A DNA stretch of 64,000 nt from Hymenobacter yonginensis (GCF_027625995.1 NZ_CP115396.1:682001-746000), one strand, 5' to 3'; shown: positions 42,369 through 51,796, counted from the first letter of the stretch. Translations and numbers: made by a program. The notes: a model not told the origin generated them from the sequence alone.

Positions 42369-43247
42369 ATGCCTGCTTCGGCGGTTACTTCGTCAGCTAT
42401 GCCGCACCACCTGAGCGTCCGTATCGACCCCAATTCCGGCTTTTGCTTCGGCGTGATCTATGCCATTCAAATGGCGGAAGACTTGCTCGATGAGCAGGGG
42501 TATTTGTATTGCCTCGGCGATATTGTGCACAACGATGAAGAAGTGCAGCGCCTGGAAAAGCGCGGCCTGCGCATCATCGACTACGAGCAGTTTGAGGCCC
42601 TGCGCGACGAGGCCGTGCTGATTCGGGCCCATGGCGAGCCGCCTAGCACCTATCAGATGGCCCTGCACAACAATCTCACCCTCATCGACGCCTCGTGCCC
42701 GGTGGTGCTGAAGCTGCAGAACCGCATCAAAACGTCCTACGACAAGAAGGACCAGATCTTTATCTACGGCAAGCACGGCCACGCCGAGGTGCGCGGGCTG
42801 CTGGGCCAGACCAGCGGCAACGCCGTGGTGTTTGAGAGCCTCGACGAGCTGCTGAGCCACGAGCTGCCCGCCAACATCACGCTCTACAGCCAGACCACCA
42901 AAAGCACCGACTCCTTCTACCGCATCAAGGGCGAACTGGAAGGCCGCGGCTACCAGGTGAATGCCAACGACACCATCTGCCGGCAGGTGAGCAACCGCGA
43001 CAAGGACCTGCGCCGGTTCGCGGCCCAGTTCGACCAGATTGTGTTCGTGTCGGGCACCAAAAGCTCCAACGGCAAGGTGCTCTACCACGTCTGCAAGGAA
43101 ACCAACGAGCACACGCACTTCATCTCCAGCACCGATGAGCTGCGGGCCGATTGGTTCCGGCCGGGGCAGTCGGTGGGTATCTGCGGGGCCACCAGCACCC
43201 CCATGTGGCTGATGGAGCAGGTTCGCGACGCCCTGCTGGCGCTCTGA
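42369..43247 (+). CDS. ispH: 4-hydroxy-3-methylbut-2-enyl diphosphate reductase
   Basis: Last enzyme of the MEP pathway, producing IPP and DMAPP with an Fe-S cluster. The ligand cysteines appear in SGFCFGV, DASCPVV and ICGATSTP, and the HGHAEVRGL motif is present. ATG at 42369 is possible but an internal ATG at 42402 also fits. It supplies precursors next to carotenoid genes, presumably under separate promoter after the terminator. Confidence 0.95.
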   Translation: MPASAVTSSAMPHHLSVRIDPNSGFCFGVIYAIQMAEDLLDEQGYLYCLGDIVHNDEEVQRLEKRGLRIIDYEQFEALRDEAVLIRAHGEPPSTYQMALHNNLTLIDASCPVVLKLQNRIKTSYDKKDQIFIYGKHGHAEVRGLLGQTSGNAVVFESLDELLSHELPANITLYSQTTKSTDSFYRIKGELEGRGYQVNANDTICRQVSNRDKDLRRFAAQFDQIVFVSGTKSSNGKVLYHVCKETNEHTHFISSTDELRADWFRPGQSVGICGATSTPMWLMEQVRDALLAL

Positions 43248-43325
43248 CAGCCGGCCGGTAGTTCGCTAGTCGGTGAATTTTTTATGTCTGCCGGGCTGTT
43301 TGCCAGATCAGGTAGCTTTGCTCAT

Positions 43326-44084
43326 ATGCCCGCCAGTATCTCCCCGCCACTTATTGCCACTCCTGCTTCAGCCACTCCCCGGCGCGTGAAACCCGCTCCA
43401 TTGGGCAGCAAGGGTGTTTGGGTGGCGCTGGGCATCCTGCTGTGCTGGGGCAGCCTGCTGACGTTTCTGCTGGCATTTTACCGCCCCAACTGGGCTACGC
43501 CGTGGCCGTATCTGCTGGCGCTGCTGCAGATGCATCTGTACACGGGCCTGTTCATCACGGCGCACGATGCTATGCACGGCGTGGTAAGCGCCAACAAGCG
43601 CCTCAACAACGCGCTGGGTACCCTGGCTGCCGGCCTGTTTGCCTACAACTGGTTTCCGCGGATGCTGCCTAAGCACCACGAACACCACCGCCACGTAGCC
43701 ACCCCCGACGACCCCGACTACCACGACGGGCAGCACCCCGGCTTCCTGCCCTGGTTTGCGCGCTTCGCCTGGAACTACGTAACCGTATGGCAGGTGCTGC
43801 TGATGGCCGCCACCTACAACGTGCTGAAGCTGTTCTTCCCGCAGGCCAATGTTATTGCCTTCTGGATGATACCGGCTGTGCTGGCTACGTTGCAGCTGTT
43901 CTTTTTCGGCACCTACCTGCCGCACCGGGGCGAGCACGCCCCCGACAACGTGCATAAGTCGCGCAGCCAGTTTCGCCATCACCTGTGGGCATTCGTGAGC
44001 TGCTATTTTTTCGGGTATCACTACGAGCACCACGACCAGCCCTATCTGCCGTGGTGGCGGCTCTGGCGCACCAAGCACGCGTAA
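43326..44084 (+). CDS. crtW: Beta-carotene ketolase
   Basis: Di-iron membrane oxygenase adding 4-keto groups to the beta-ionone ring. It has the CrtW histidine motifs FITAHDAMHG, HHEHHRHVA, LPHRGEH and YHYEHHDQP. ATG at 43326 is preferred and gives 252 residues. An earlier in-frame ATG at 43284 adds 14 residues. A TAGCTTTG box at 43313-43320 lies very close to the chosen start. It ends with a good hairpin terminator. No lycopene cyclase is in the window. Confidence 0.9.
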   Translation: MPASISPPLIATPASATPRRVKPAPLGSKGVWVALGILLCWGSLLTFLLAFYRPNWATPWPYLLALLQMHLYTGLFITAHDAMHGVVSANKRLNNALGTLAAGLFAYNWFPRMLPKHHEHHRHVATPDDPDYHDGQHPGFLPWFARFAWNYVTVWQVLLMAATYNVLKLFFPQANVIAFWMIPAVLATLQLFFFGTYLPHRGEHAPDNVHKSRSQFRHHLWAFVSCYFFGYHYEHHDQPYLPWWRLWRTKHA

Positions 44085-44256
44085 GGCCAAACCTCGCCCG
44101 CACTTGTGCAACGTTCCCGCGTTGCCTGCGTTTTTAACGAAAAGATAACGCAAGCTGCAGAGCAGCAGGCTAAAAGCGCGCTGCCAACAAAGAAGAAGGG
44201 TTTACAAAAGGCACTAGGGGGAGGTGGCTGCTGTTATACAGCGAAAATAGGGCAGG

Positions 44257-44283
44257 CCTCTTCAGCATGGCTGAAGAGGTTTT
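44257..44283 (+). terminator. Terminator after crtW
   Basis: CCTCTTCAG and CTGAAGAGG pair around CATGG and are followed by TTTTAATAT. It is within the gene-free stretch 44085-44375, which otherwise shows nothing coding. Confidence 0.85.
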
Positions 44284-44375
44284 AATATATGGTATTGCAT
44301 ATATGTATACCTTGCCCGCAATGCTTCGCATCTACTGACTGGTAGTGATACTCGTTTCAACCTCCCTGAGCATCC

Positions 44376-46466
44376 ATGCCATTTCACTGCTCACGTACGT
44401 TTCCTGCCGTTTGGTGGCCGCTACTGGGGCTCGTGCTGTGGCTGGCGGCCACTGTGCAAACCGTGGCCCAGCCGGGCGCTGTGCCCCGCCGCAACGCAGC
44501 GGCGGCAGCCACGCAGCATCTGCGCCGGAGCGAGCAGTTGCTGCCGCTGAACCCGGCTGCGGCGCTGCTGCAAGGCGAGCAGGCGCTGCACCTGGCCGCC
44601 GTGGGTGGTCCGCCGGCGGCAGTAGGTAGTGCCTATCTGGCGATGGGCGCGGCCTACCAGGCCCAGCGGCAGTATGATGCGGCGTTGCGCCATTTTGTGC
44701 GGGCGTTGCGCCTGTATCAGCAGTTGCACGACGAGTCCGGCCGGGCGCGGGCGCTGCGGATGCTGGGGCGGGCCCAGTACCTGCAGGGCGATACCGGCCA
44801 GGCCTACGATACCTACAAGCAGGCCCTCGCCATCACGCTGGCTTTGCGCGACCCGCGCAGCGTGGCGCAGGTCTATGGCAACCTGGGGGAGCTGCTGGGA
44901 GCCGGCGGCCAGTGGCAGCGCGCCCTGCGCAGCCACGAGCAGGCCTATTCCGAGTGGCAGCAGGCCGGCAACCTGCCCGGCCAGGCCCAAGCCCTGAACG
45001 CCATCGGGCTGGCCCACCATCAGCTGCGCCAGTATAGCCGGTCGCTGTATTACCTGCGGCTTTCGCTGCAGCAGGCCCGGCAGCTGGGCGACAGTACCAG
45101 CATCGGGGAGGCGTTGGCCAGCACGGGCCGTGTGTATCAGGATGTGGGCAACTATGAAGTGGCCATGGGTTTTTACACCCAGGCCATCAGCCAGCTGCCG
45201 CATTACACGCCCCCGGCCAGGCGGGCGGCCGCGCTGCAGGCGCTGGCCCTCGTGCAGGACTCCATGGCTAACCGGCCCGCCGCTATCCGGGCGCTCCGGC
45301 AGGCGCTGCCGCTGGCCCGGCAGGCGGGCTCCCAGATTCAGGTGAGTACGCTGTATCAGAAGCTGGCCGATCTGTATCAGCGGGAAAACAACTACCCGCT
45401 GGCTTTGGCAGCGCAGCGCCGCTATTCCGATTTGCAGGACAGCGTATTTGCCGAGCGCCGCTCAGCCCAGATAGCGGAGCTGCAGACGCGCTACGAAACC
45501 GAGAAAAAAGGGCGGGAGATTCAGCTTCTGCTCAAAAACCGGCAGATTCAGGACGCCAATCTGCACCGCCAGAAGCTGCTGCGCAACACCATGGCCGTGG
45601 GTGCCCTGCTGCTGCTGCTGACGGTGGCCGCTCTGTACCGGGGGCGCCGCGAGCAGGCCCGCGTCAACCGGCTGCTGCAGCGGAAAAACCGGGCTATCAA
45701 CCGGCAGAAACAGGAGCTGAGTCACCTCAACCGCACCAAAGACACGCTGTTCTCTATTATTTCGCACGACCTGCGTAGTCCGCTCAGTTCGCTGTACTCC
45801 ATGCTCACGCTGCAGACTATCGGCAATCTGCCGCCTGAACGGATGGCAGCGCATACCCAGCGGCTCAGCCGCACGCTCGACGTGACGCTGCGTCTGCTCG
45901 ATAACCTGCTCAACTGGTCGGCCGCGCAGATGCAAGGCGACAAAGTGCGTCCCGAGAAAGTGGTGCTGCAGACGGCGGTTGAGGAAGCTCTGGCGCTGCT
46001 GGCCGGTGATGCCGAGCGCAAGAACATTGAGCTGCGCACCCAACTCCCCGCGCACTGCCTGGTAAGTGCCGACGTGAATATGCTGCGGCTGGTGCTGCGC
46101 AATCTGGTGGGCAACGCCATAAAATTCACGCCGGCCGAGGGCAACGTCACTATTTCTGCGCGCCTCCGGGAAGCGGGCGTGTGGGAAATAGCCGTTGCGG
46201 ATACCGGGGTGGGCATTGCCGTGCCCGATCAGGCGCGCCTGTTTGGCGAAGACGGCCTGCATTCCACGCTGGGCACGGCCCACGAGAAAGGCACCGGGCT
46301 GGGGCTGCGCCTGTGCAAGGAGTTTGTGGAGCGCAACGGCGGGCGCATCAGCTTCGAGTCGGTGCTGGGGCAGGGTACTACCTTCTGGTTTACGCTGCCC
46401 GCCGCGCCCGAGGCACCGGGGCCGCCCGCGCCGGCGGTACCGGCTATTGCTGCTGCCGCCGGATAA
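44376..46466 (+). CDS. TPR-containing sensor histidine kinase
   Basis: A 696-residue hybrid-type Bacteroidota sensor. A signal segment is followed by TPR repeats (about residues 60-360, periplasmic), a transmembrane helix near 404-420, a charged coiled coil, the HisKA box with His464 in IISHDLRSPLSS, and an HATPase domain with NLVGNAIKFTP, VADTGVGI and GTGLGLRLCKEF. The 3' end overlaps the convergent LytTR regulator by 23 bp. The signal sensed is unknown. Confidence 0.93.
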   Translation: MPFHCSRTFPAVWWPLLGLVLWLAATVQTVAQPGAVPRRNAAAAATQHLRRSEQLLPLNPAAALLQGEQALHLAAVGGPPAAVGSAYLAMGAAYQAQRQYDAALRHFVRALRLYQQLHDESGRARALRMLGRAQYLQGDTGQAYDTYKQALAITLALRDPRSVAQVYGNLGELLGAGGQWQRALRSHEQAYSEWQQAGNLPGQAQALNAIGLAHHQLRQYSRSLYYLRLSLQQARQLGDSTSIGEALASTGRVYQDVGNYEVAMGFYTQAISQLPHYTPPARRAAALQALALVQDSMANRPAAIRALRQALPLARQAGSQIQVSTLYQKLADLYQRENNYPLALAAQRRYSDLQDSVFAERRSAQIAELQTRYETEKKGREIQLLLKNRQIQDANLHRQKLLRNTMAVGALLLLLTVAALYRGRREQARVNRLLQRKNRAINRQKQELSHLNRTKDTLFSIISHDLRSPLSSLYSMLTLQTIGNLPPERMAAHTQRLSRTLDVTLRLLDNLLNWSAAQMQGDKVRPEKVVLQTAVEEALALLAGDAERKNIELRTQLPAHCLVSADVNMLRLVLRNLVGNAIKFTPAEGNVTISARLREAGVWEIAVADTGVGIAVPDQARLFGEDGLHSTLGTAHEKGTGLGLRLCKEFVERNGGRISFESVLGQGTTFWFTLPAAPEAPGPPAPAVPAIAAAAG

Positions 46467-47184
46467 GCGTGCGGTTCACTACCCGTTCCGTCACCCGCTC
46501 GCGGTAGGTCTGGCCCAGTGGCAGCGCGTGCCCGCCCACCCGCACCTCCAGGTTGCTGATCGACTCAATCTGCCCGGAATTGACCAAGTAGGAGCGGTGC
46601 GTGCGGATAAACATGCCGGCCGGCAGTTGCTCTTCCAGGTTTTTCAGGTTGACCAGCGTCAGGTGCGTGCGGCCGTCGGCGGTGTTGATCTTGGTGAAAT
46701 CCTTGAGGGCCTCGATGTACAGGACGTCACGGTAGTGGAGGCGCACAAACTGGGCATCGGTGCGGATAAAAAACGAGCCCCAGCCCGACAGGGCATCCTG
46801 CTTGGGGTCGTTTTCCGGCGAATTGGCCCGCAGAATACCCGCCACTTTATTGACGGCTTTCAGGAAACGGTCCAGGGAAATGGGCTTCAGCAGAAAGTCA
46901 ATCACGTCGAGGTTGAACCCTTCCATGGCGTACTGCGGATGGGCCGTCATGAGCACTACCAGCGGCGGGTGGTGCAAGGAGCGCACCAAGTCCAGGCCAC
47001 TCAGATGGGGCATCGTAACGTCGGAAAAGAGCACCTGCACGTCGTTGGTGAGCAAGTAGCGGTGGGCCTCCAGTGGGTCCGTGAACGTGGCTTTCACGTC
47101 CAGAATGTCCGTCATAGCCACGTAGGCCTGCAACAGGTCCAGTACCAGCGGATCGTCGTCAAGCAGCAGGCAGGTAATCTTCAT
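46444..47184 (-). CDS. LytTR-family response regulator
   Basis: Two-domain regulator, 246 residues from ATG 47184. The receiver has the acidic pocket LLLDDDPL and phospho-acceptor Asp55 in LFSDVTMPHLSG; the C-terminal LytTR DNA-binding domain starts near FIRTDAQFVRLHYRDVLY. It is convergent with the TPR kinase with a 23-bp overlap. It may be its partner, but LytTR regulators usually pair with His_kinase-type LytS sensors. Confidence 0.92.
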   Translation of the reverse strand: MKITCLLLDDDPLVLDLLQAYVAMTDILDVKATFTDPLEAHRYLLTNDVQVLFSDVTMPHLSGLDLVRSLHHPPLVVLMTAHPQYAMEGFNLDVIDFLLKPISLDRFLKAVNKVAGILRANSPENDPKQDALSGWGSFFIRTDAQFVRLHYRDVLYIEALKDFTKINTADGRTHLTLVNLKNLEEQLPAGMFIRTHRSYLVNSGQIESISNLEVRVGGHALPLGQTYRERVTERVVNRTLIRRQQQ

Positions 47185-47475
47185 GGAGTAGCAGAAAGGG
47201 GCAGGTGACCGGGTCAATATAAAGAGTTTCGAAGGGAAATAGGCAATTCTCTATAAGAAGAAATCAATCTTAACGGCAAATATTACCATATACGTCTACT
47301 TTTTGACCTCATTGCTCTACTTTAAAGACTTATAGTCAAGTGCTTCAGCTAACTTATAGAGTAGTCAGAATTTTGAATATTCGACAGCCATCGAGTGGAG
47401 TCTGTTTGAGTTTCATGGTTTACTGACTGTCGTTTGCCGCGCTCTGTTCCTGCCTGCACACCTGTCCTCTCTGCT

Positions 47476-48045
47476 ATGAATCCGGCTTACCTACCTGTTG
47501 CCGCGCTACCCCCGGTTGTGCTGGGCGTCGCGCTTACGATTGGCTTACATCAGGGGCTGCGCCGGTCGCTGCACACGGCGTTTGGCCTGAAAACCCGGGC
47601 CATCAACCTGCGCATCGACCCGAGCATGGACCTGATATTTCTGTGCGAAGTTACACTGCCCGGCACATTGGCCTGCCTGGCCGCCCTCACGCGGCCCGGC
47701 ATTACGGCCGTAACCCTGCGGCAGGCGCACCTGGAGTGGCAGCCCGATCCGGCCCATCCGATCGGACGCGGCACCTCCACGCTGGCGGCGCTGGAAAGCG
47801 GCAGCTGCTTTCTCACGGCCAACACGCGCAAGATTCCTATTGCCTCGTTCTCGGCTGCCGACGTGCACCCGACCCGTGTGAACATGGAGCTGCAGGGCCG
47901 GCCCAATCTGCTGGAATATCTGCGCTCCGACTGGTTTACGCTGGAAATATCCGGCACCAACCGGCGGCGTCTGACTCGGCCCTTAGGCTTCAGTGCGGTG
48001 CTGGAATTCGACCTGCAGATGAACCCAGAGCTGGCGGGTATGTAG
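47476..48045 (+). CDS. Membrane-anchored hypothetical protein
   Basis: A 189-residue protein from ATG 47476 with an N-terminal hydrophobic helix (YLPVAALPPVVLGVALTIGL) and a soluble beta-rich remainder that resembles an LEA-type domain found in Bacteroidota outer-membrane or periplasmic proteins (NLRIDPSMDLIFLCEVTLPG). Assignment to LEA-14 is uncertain. The preceding 291 bp (47185-47475) shows nothing coding. Confidence 0.6.
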   Translation: MNPAYLPVAALPPVVLGVALTIGLHQGLRRSLHTAFGLKTRAINLRIDPSMDLIFLCEVTLPGTLACLAALTRPGITAVTLRQAHLEWQPDPAHPIGRGTSTLAALESGSCFLTANTRKIPIASFSAADVHPTRVNMELQGRPNLLEYLRSDWFTLEISGTNRRRLTRPLGFSAVLEFDLQMNPELAGM

Positions 48046-48058
48046 GCCGGCTGCACTC

Positions 48059-48100
48059 AGCAAAAAGCCTCTCCGCAGAGCTGCAGAGAGGCTTTTTGCT
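48059..48100. terminator. Bidirectional terminator
   Basis: AGCAAAAAGCCTCTC and GAGAGGCTTTTTGCT form a 15-bp stem with A and T tracts on both sides, serving the convergent genes at 48045 and 48103. Confidence 0.9.
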
Positions 48101-48102
48101 GA

Positions 48103-48489
48103 TTACTCGCCGCCGGTGTGCACGGCGTTGGTTTTCTTGCAGCAGTCGGGCAGCCGGTCGTAGGCGCGGGCCTCGGCGGGCTGGCTGTCGGCGTCGTAGC
48201 CGGTTTTCTGCACGGCCGAGCGGAGGGCAGCCGGGGTGGTTTTGTCGGGGCGGTAGCTGACGGTGAGCACTTGGCTAGGTACGTCGAGCACGGCGGCCTG
48301 CACGCCTTTTTCGTAGGCCATGGCCTTTTCGAGGCGCGTTTTGCACATGTCGCACACGGCCGAGGTTTTCAGCTTCACCTGTTCCGTGCCGGGGCCTTTG
48401 GCTTTGGCGGGGACGGCCGTCTGAGCCTGGGTGCTGAAAGAAACGAGGCTGATAGCCGAAAGCAGAAGGAATTTCAGAGAGTTCATCAT
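48103..48489 (-). CDS. Exported heavy-metal-associated (HMA) domain protein
   Basis: A 128-residue protein with a signal peptide (MNSLKFLLLSAISLVSFSTQ) and an HMA fold of about 65 residues with the metal-binding CDMC loop in place of the usual CxxC. A C-terminal DCCKK adds further thiols. It probably binds Cu(I) or a similar cation in the periplasm. It is 100 bp after a TonB receptor in the same direction and likely in its operon. Metal identity is inference. Confidence 0.85.
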   Translation of the reverse strand: MMNSLKFLLLSAISLVSFSTQAQTAVPAKAKGPGTEQVKLKTSAVCDMCKTRLEKAMAYEKGVQAAVLDVPSQVLTVSYRPDKTTPAALRSAVQKTGYDADSQPAEARAYDRLPDCCKKTNAVHTGGE

Positions 48490-48588
48490 CAGGAAAGCAA
48501 AGCTGACAGGCAGCGGGAAAACAAGGGAACTGCGGACCTCCTAACAAATACGCCGCCAGAAGTGTGCCGCTGGATTGAAGATGCCCGG

Positions 48589-50937
48589 TTAATCGAGCCG
48601 GAAACGCAGGCCGGCGTAGGTGAGGCGGCCATAGGTGGGGCCCCAGACCATGGCGGCGTCAAAGGCCGGGCTGAACGGTGCCGCCGCCCCGTCGATGGGG
48701 TTGGGCTGGCGGTAGTTGGTGAGATTTTCGATGCCGGCGTACACTTCAAAGCGCTTGAAGGCCCGGGTCACCTGCGTGTTGAGCAGGGCAAAACGGGGCG
48801 CGTATGGCAGCTGCATCTCGTCGGTGCCGTGCTGGTGGCCCGGCTCGCTGGGGTTGTAGGCCAGCGGGCGGCGGCCGTAGAGCTGCACCGTCAGGTCGGC
48901 GCGCCACTTGTCGAAAGCCGTGGCGTAGCCCACGTTGAAAAACACGCGGTGCGGCACCGTGAGCGGCCGGGGCAGCAGCTCGCCGCCGTAGGTGGTCTGC
49001 ACATCCAGGTACTTGTAGGCGGCTTTGGCCGTGAGGCCCTTTACCGGCTCCACCTGTACTTCGGTCTGGAAGCTGCGCGAGAAGGAGCGGGCCCCGGGCG
49101 CCAGGTTGTCGATGAGCAGCAGATTGGGCGAGCTGTACATATCGGACACTACCTGGTTCTGGAACTCGGTGTGGTAGTAGTCGGCCACGAAAGTGGCGGG
49201 GCGGCTGGCCACCGTGAAATACTGCGTGAAGCTGCCGCCCACGTTCCAGGCCTTTTCGGGCCGCAGGTTGGGCGCAATCAGGAATTCGCGTGAACTGAGC
49301 AAGGCGCCGCTGTTTTCAGCAATGGGGTTGGCCACCCGGAAGCCCGTGCCGGCCGCCAGCCGCAGCACCGTGTTTTTGGTGGCGTCGTACTTCACGTTGA
49401 GGCGGGGCGTGAGCTGCCAGCCGTAAAGGTTGTGTCGGTCGAGGCGCAGGCCGCCCACCAGCGTGAGGTTATGGCTGTTCTGGTAAGTGTACTCGGCGAA
49501 GGCGCCGGGCACGTTTTCCAAGCGGTTGCGGTGCTCCCGGGCGTAGCGCTGCTCGGGCGTGTCGGTGGCGTAGGCGACGCCCTGGCTGAAAAACTCCCGG
49601 TAGTCGTCGTGCAGGTAGCTCAGGCCGAGGCGGTAGGTGTGGGCCGTGGTGCCCAGCACGCTCTGAAACAGCAGCGTGGCCAGGCCGGTGCGCTGGGTGC
49701 CGTCGTACTGGCGGAGGGTGCGCTGGGTGCTGGTTGGGGTCAGGACGCGGCCGTAGGAGTAGTCGGAGTTGAAGTCATGCGACGTGCCGCTCAACAGCAA
49801 ACCCAGGCTCTGGTAGGGCCGGCCGGGCCAGGTGTAGGAGGTTTTGGCGTAGCCGGTGTAGCGGGTGGTGCGGGCCGTGAAGCCGTAGTCGCGCTGGTAG
49901 GCGTCGGCGTTTTCCGGCCGGAAAGCCAGCTGCCCGCCTTCCCGGGTTTCGCGCAGCGCGCCCAGGCCCACTTCACTAACTAAGCCTTTACCCGACAGAT
50001 ATTTCCACTTGTTGAATACATTGTACTGCGTGGCCAGCGGCAGGTCCATGAATCCGTCGTTGTTGCGGTCGACGCGGCGGCCTAGGTGGTCGGTGTGGAG
50101 CAGGAATGTGGTGCTGACCTTCTTGCTCAAAGGCGAAGCCAGATTCAGGTTAAGGTCGAATTTGCCCAGGTCGTTGGCGTAGGCGTTGAACAGCAGCCGC
50201 TCGGCCTTATCGGGTTCCTTGAGGCGGATATTGACCTGGCCGGCAATGCTTTCGTAGCCGTTCACCACCGAGCCCATGCCTTTGATGATGTCGATGCTCT
50301 CAATCCAAGTGCCGGAGAGGTAGCCCAAGCGGTAGGGCGTGGCTAGGCCGCGCAGGGCCGGCAGGTTGTCAACGGTCAGCAGTGAATAGGCGCCATCCAG
50401 CCCCAGCAGCTGAATCTGCTTGGCCCCCGACACGGCGTCGGTGGTGGAAACCTCCACGGCGGCGTTGGTTTCGAAGCTTTCGGCCAGGTTGCAGCACGCC
50501 GACTTGGTCAGGTCGCGGCTGGTTATCACCTGGGTGTTGGTGGGCGTGAGGGCCGAGTAGGCCACCGCGCGGCCTTCCACTTTCACTTCGCCCAGCTCGG
50601 TGCCGGGCTTGAGCGCCACGCGCACGTAGGGCGTGCCGGTGGCGGCTACGGCCACCGTATCGGCGCGGTAGCCGAGGGCGTTGATGATGAGGCGGCTGGC
50701 CTCGGCGCGGGCCGGGCGGGCCAGCGAAAACTGGCCGGTGGCGTTAGTAGTGGCGGCGTCGGTGGTGCCGAGCCAGCGCACCACGGCGCCGGGCAGCGGG
50801 GTGGCGGCGGCGGCATCCGTCACCTGGCCCCGCACCGGAGCAATTACATCGGCAGACGATTGGGCCGTGGCCGTGGCGGCCGCGCTCAGCACCAGGCCAA
50901 GCGCAGCCGTCAGGGAAGGCGCAGAAACAAGATTCAT
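48589..50937 (-). CDS. TonB-dependent outer-membrane receptor
   Basis: A 782-residue outer-membrane transporter. The N-terminus has a signal peptide and a carboxypeptidase-regulatory-like domain (PVRGQVTDAAAATPLPGAVV), then a plug (EVKVEGRAVAYSAL to SIAGQVNIRLKEP) and a beta-barrel ending LTYAGLRFRLD. A Cys-Cys pair (KSACCNLAESFETN) lies in the plug. The flanking HMA and cysteine-rich proteins suggest copper or other metal uptake, not proven. Confidence 0.92.
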   Translation of the reverse strand: MNLVSAPSLTAALGLVLSAAATATAQSSADVIAPVRGQVTDAAAATPLPGAVVRWLGTTDAATTNATGQFSLARPARAEASRLIINALGYRADTVAVAATGTPYVRVALKPGTELGEVKVEGRAVAYSALTPTNTQVITSRDLTKSACCNLAESFETNAAVEVSTTDAVSGAKQIQLLGLDGAYSLLTVDNLPALRGLATPYRLGYLSGTWIESIDIIKGMGSVVNGYESIAGQVNIRLKEPDKAERLLFNAYANDLGKFDLNLNLASPLSKKVSTTFLLHTDHLGRRVDRNNDGFMDLPLATQYNVFNKWKYLSGKGLVSEVGLGALRETREGGQLAFRPENADAYQRDYGFTARTTRYTGYAKTSYTWPGRPYQSLGLLLSGTSHDFNSDYSYGRVLTPTSTQRTLRQYDGTQRTGLATLLFQSVLGTTAHTYRLGLSYLHDDYREFFSQGVAYATDTPEQRYAREHRNRLENVPGAFAEYTYQNSHNLTLVGGLRLDRHNLYGWQLTPRLNVKYDATKNTVLRLAAGTGFRVANPIAENSGALLSSREFLIAPNLRPEKAWNVGGSFTQYFTVASRPATFVADYYHTEFQNQVVSDMYSSPNLLLIDNLAPGARSFSRSFQTEVQVEPVKGLTAKAAYKYLDVQTTYGGELLPRPLTVPHRVFFNVGYATAFDKWRADLTVQLYGRRPLAYNPSEPGHQHGTDEMQLPYAPRFALLNTQVTRAFKRFEVYAGIENLTNYRQPNPIDGAAAPFSPAFDAAMVWGPTYGRLTYAGLRFRLD

Positions 50938-51034
50938 ACAGTCAGGAAGTTAGCATTCATTCAGAAGAAAGCAGCCGGTGCAGCATCACACGGCGGTTTC
51001 AGCCGGCCTGAAACAGACCAGCCCGAACGAAATG

Positions 51035-51484
51035 CTAGACGACCAGCACCTGAATGAACGTCAGCAGTTGCCGGCCCGCCCGGGGCGGCGGCGAGCTGTC
51101 GGAGGCGTGCCAGGCGGCGGCACGAGCCACCAGCGGGGCCGGGGGCAGCGTGGGCCAGGCGGTGGCCGGAAACCAGTCGGCCGCCAAGGGTGGCGGCAGC
51201 AGCTTCGCCCAGGCCAGCTCGGGTGCGGGCACGTCCAGCTTGTGCAGGTGGGCCTGGAAGTCGCAGCAGGCACTCGTCAGCTGCGCTTTCGTGGAATGAT
51301 GCGTGGCCTCCTGAGTGGGCTCCGGGGCCGGGCAGCGGTGCTTGGGCGTGCTGAACACCACCGCCGTGGTGCGGTAGCCACTCTGCCGGCAGGTATGCTG
51401 CAGCACCGCCATGCCCACCGAGGCGGTGAGCACCAGCAGCGCCAGAAGCGCACTGAATAGCCGGTGGGAGAGAGGACGCTGCAT
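51035..51484 (-). CDS. Small HYC_CC_PP-like exported protein
   Basis: A 149-residue protein with an N-terminal membrane or signal helix (HRLFSALLALLVLTASVGMA), followed by HTC, then CC (TSACCDFQAHL) and later PP residues, in the order of Bacteroidota HYC_CC_PP proteins. It starts at ATG 51484 and lies 97 bp before the TonB receptor. It may bind or sense metal in the envelope. Assignment rests on the cysteine pattern. Confidence 0.6.
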   Translation of the reverse strand: MQRPLSHRLFSALLALLVLTASVGMAVLQHTCRQSGYRTTAVVFSTPKHRCPAPEPTQEATHHSTKAQLTSACCDFQAHLHKLDVPAPELAWAKLLPPPLAADWFPATAWPTLPPAPLVARAAAWHASDSSPPPRAGRQLLTFIQVLVV

Positions 51485-51737
51485 AACTCCTGCAAAGATA
51501 CGCAACCCGGGCCGGGGTTGCAGGTGCAGAATGCGGTGGGCCATTGTGCAAAACCCGGCCATTGGCAGGCCAAGCTTTCGGCAACCGTTAGCAGTAGCGC
51601 CCCACTCTGCCATTATGTCAAGCGTTCCGGAGAGGCGATTTGCGGCGGGACCTAACCGGCTTAGTAATGCGCTAAATATGCGTTTTACTGCGTTTAAACG
51701 CGGTTTTCGGGGAGTGGTAGAAAATGGTAAATAGTGG

Positions 51738-51767
51738 TTGCCTTTTCTGAGGCATTGCGTACTTTTG
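51738..51767 (+). promoter_or_regulatory. Promoter of the dcw cluster (mraZ)
   Basis: TTG (51738-51740) and TACTTTTG (51760-51767) match the Bacteroidota -33/-7 elements with a 19-bp spacer. The -7 box ends 29 bp before the mraZ start at 51797. It is the clearest promoter in the window. Confidence 0.8.
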
Positions 51768-51796
51768 CTATCATCCCTCACCTGTGCCCACCAATC

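Noticed and set aside
48118-49293. 391-codon frame opposite the HMA and TonB genes
   Set aside because: Antisense shadow spanning two real genes.
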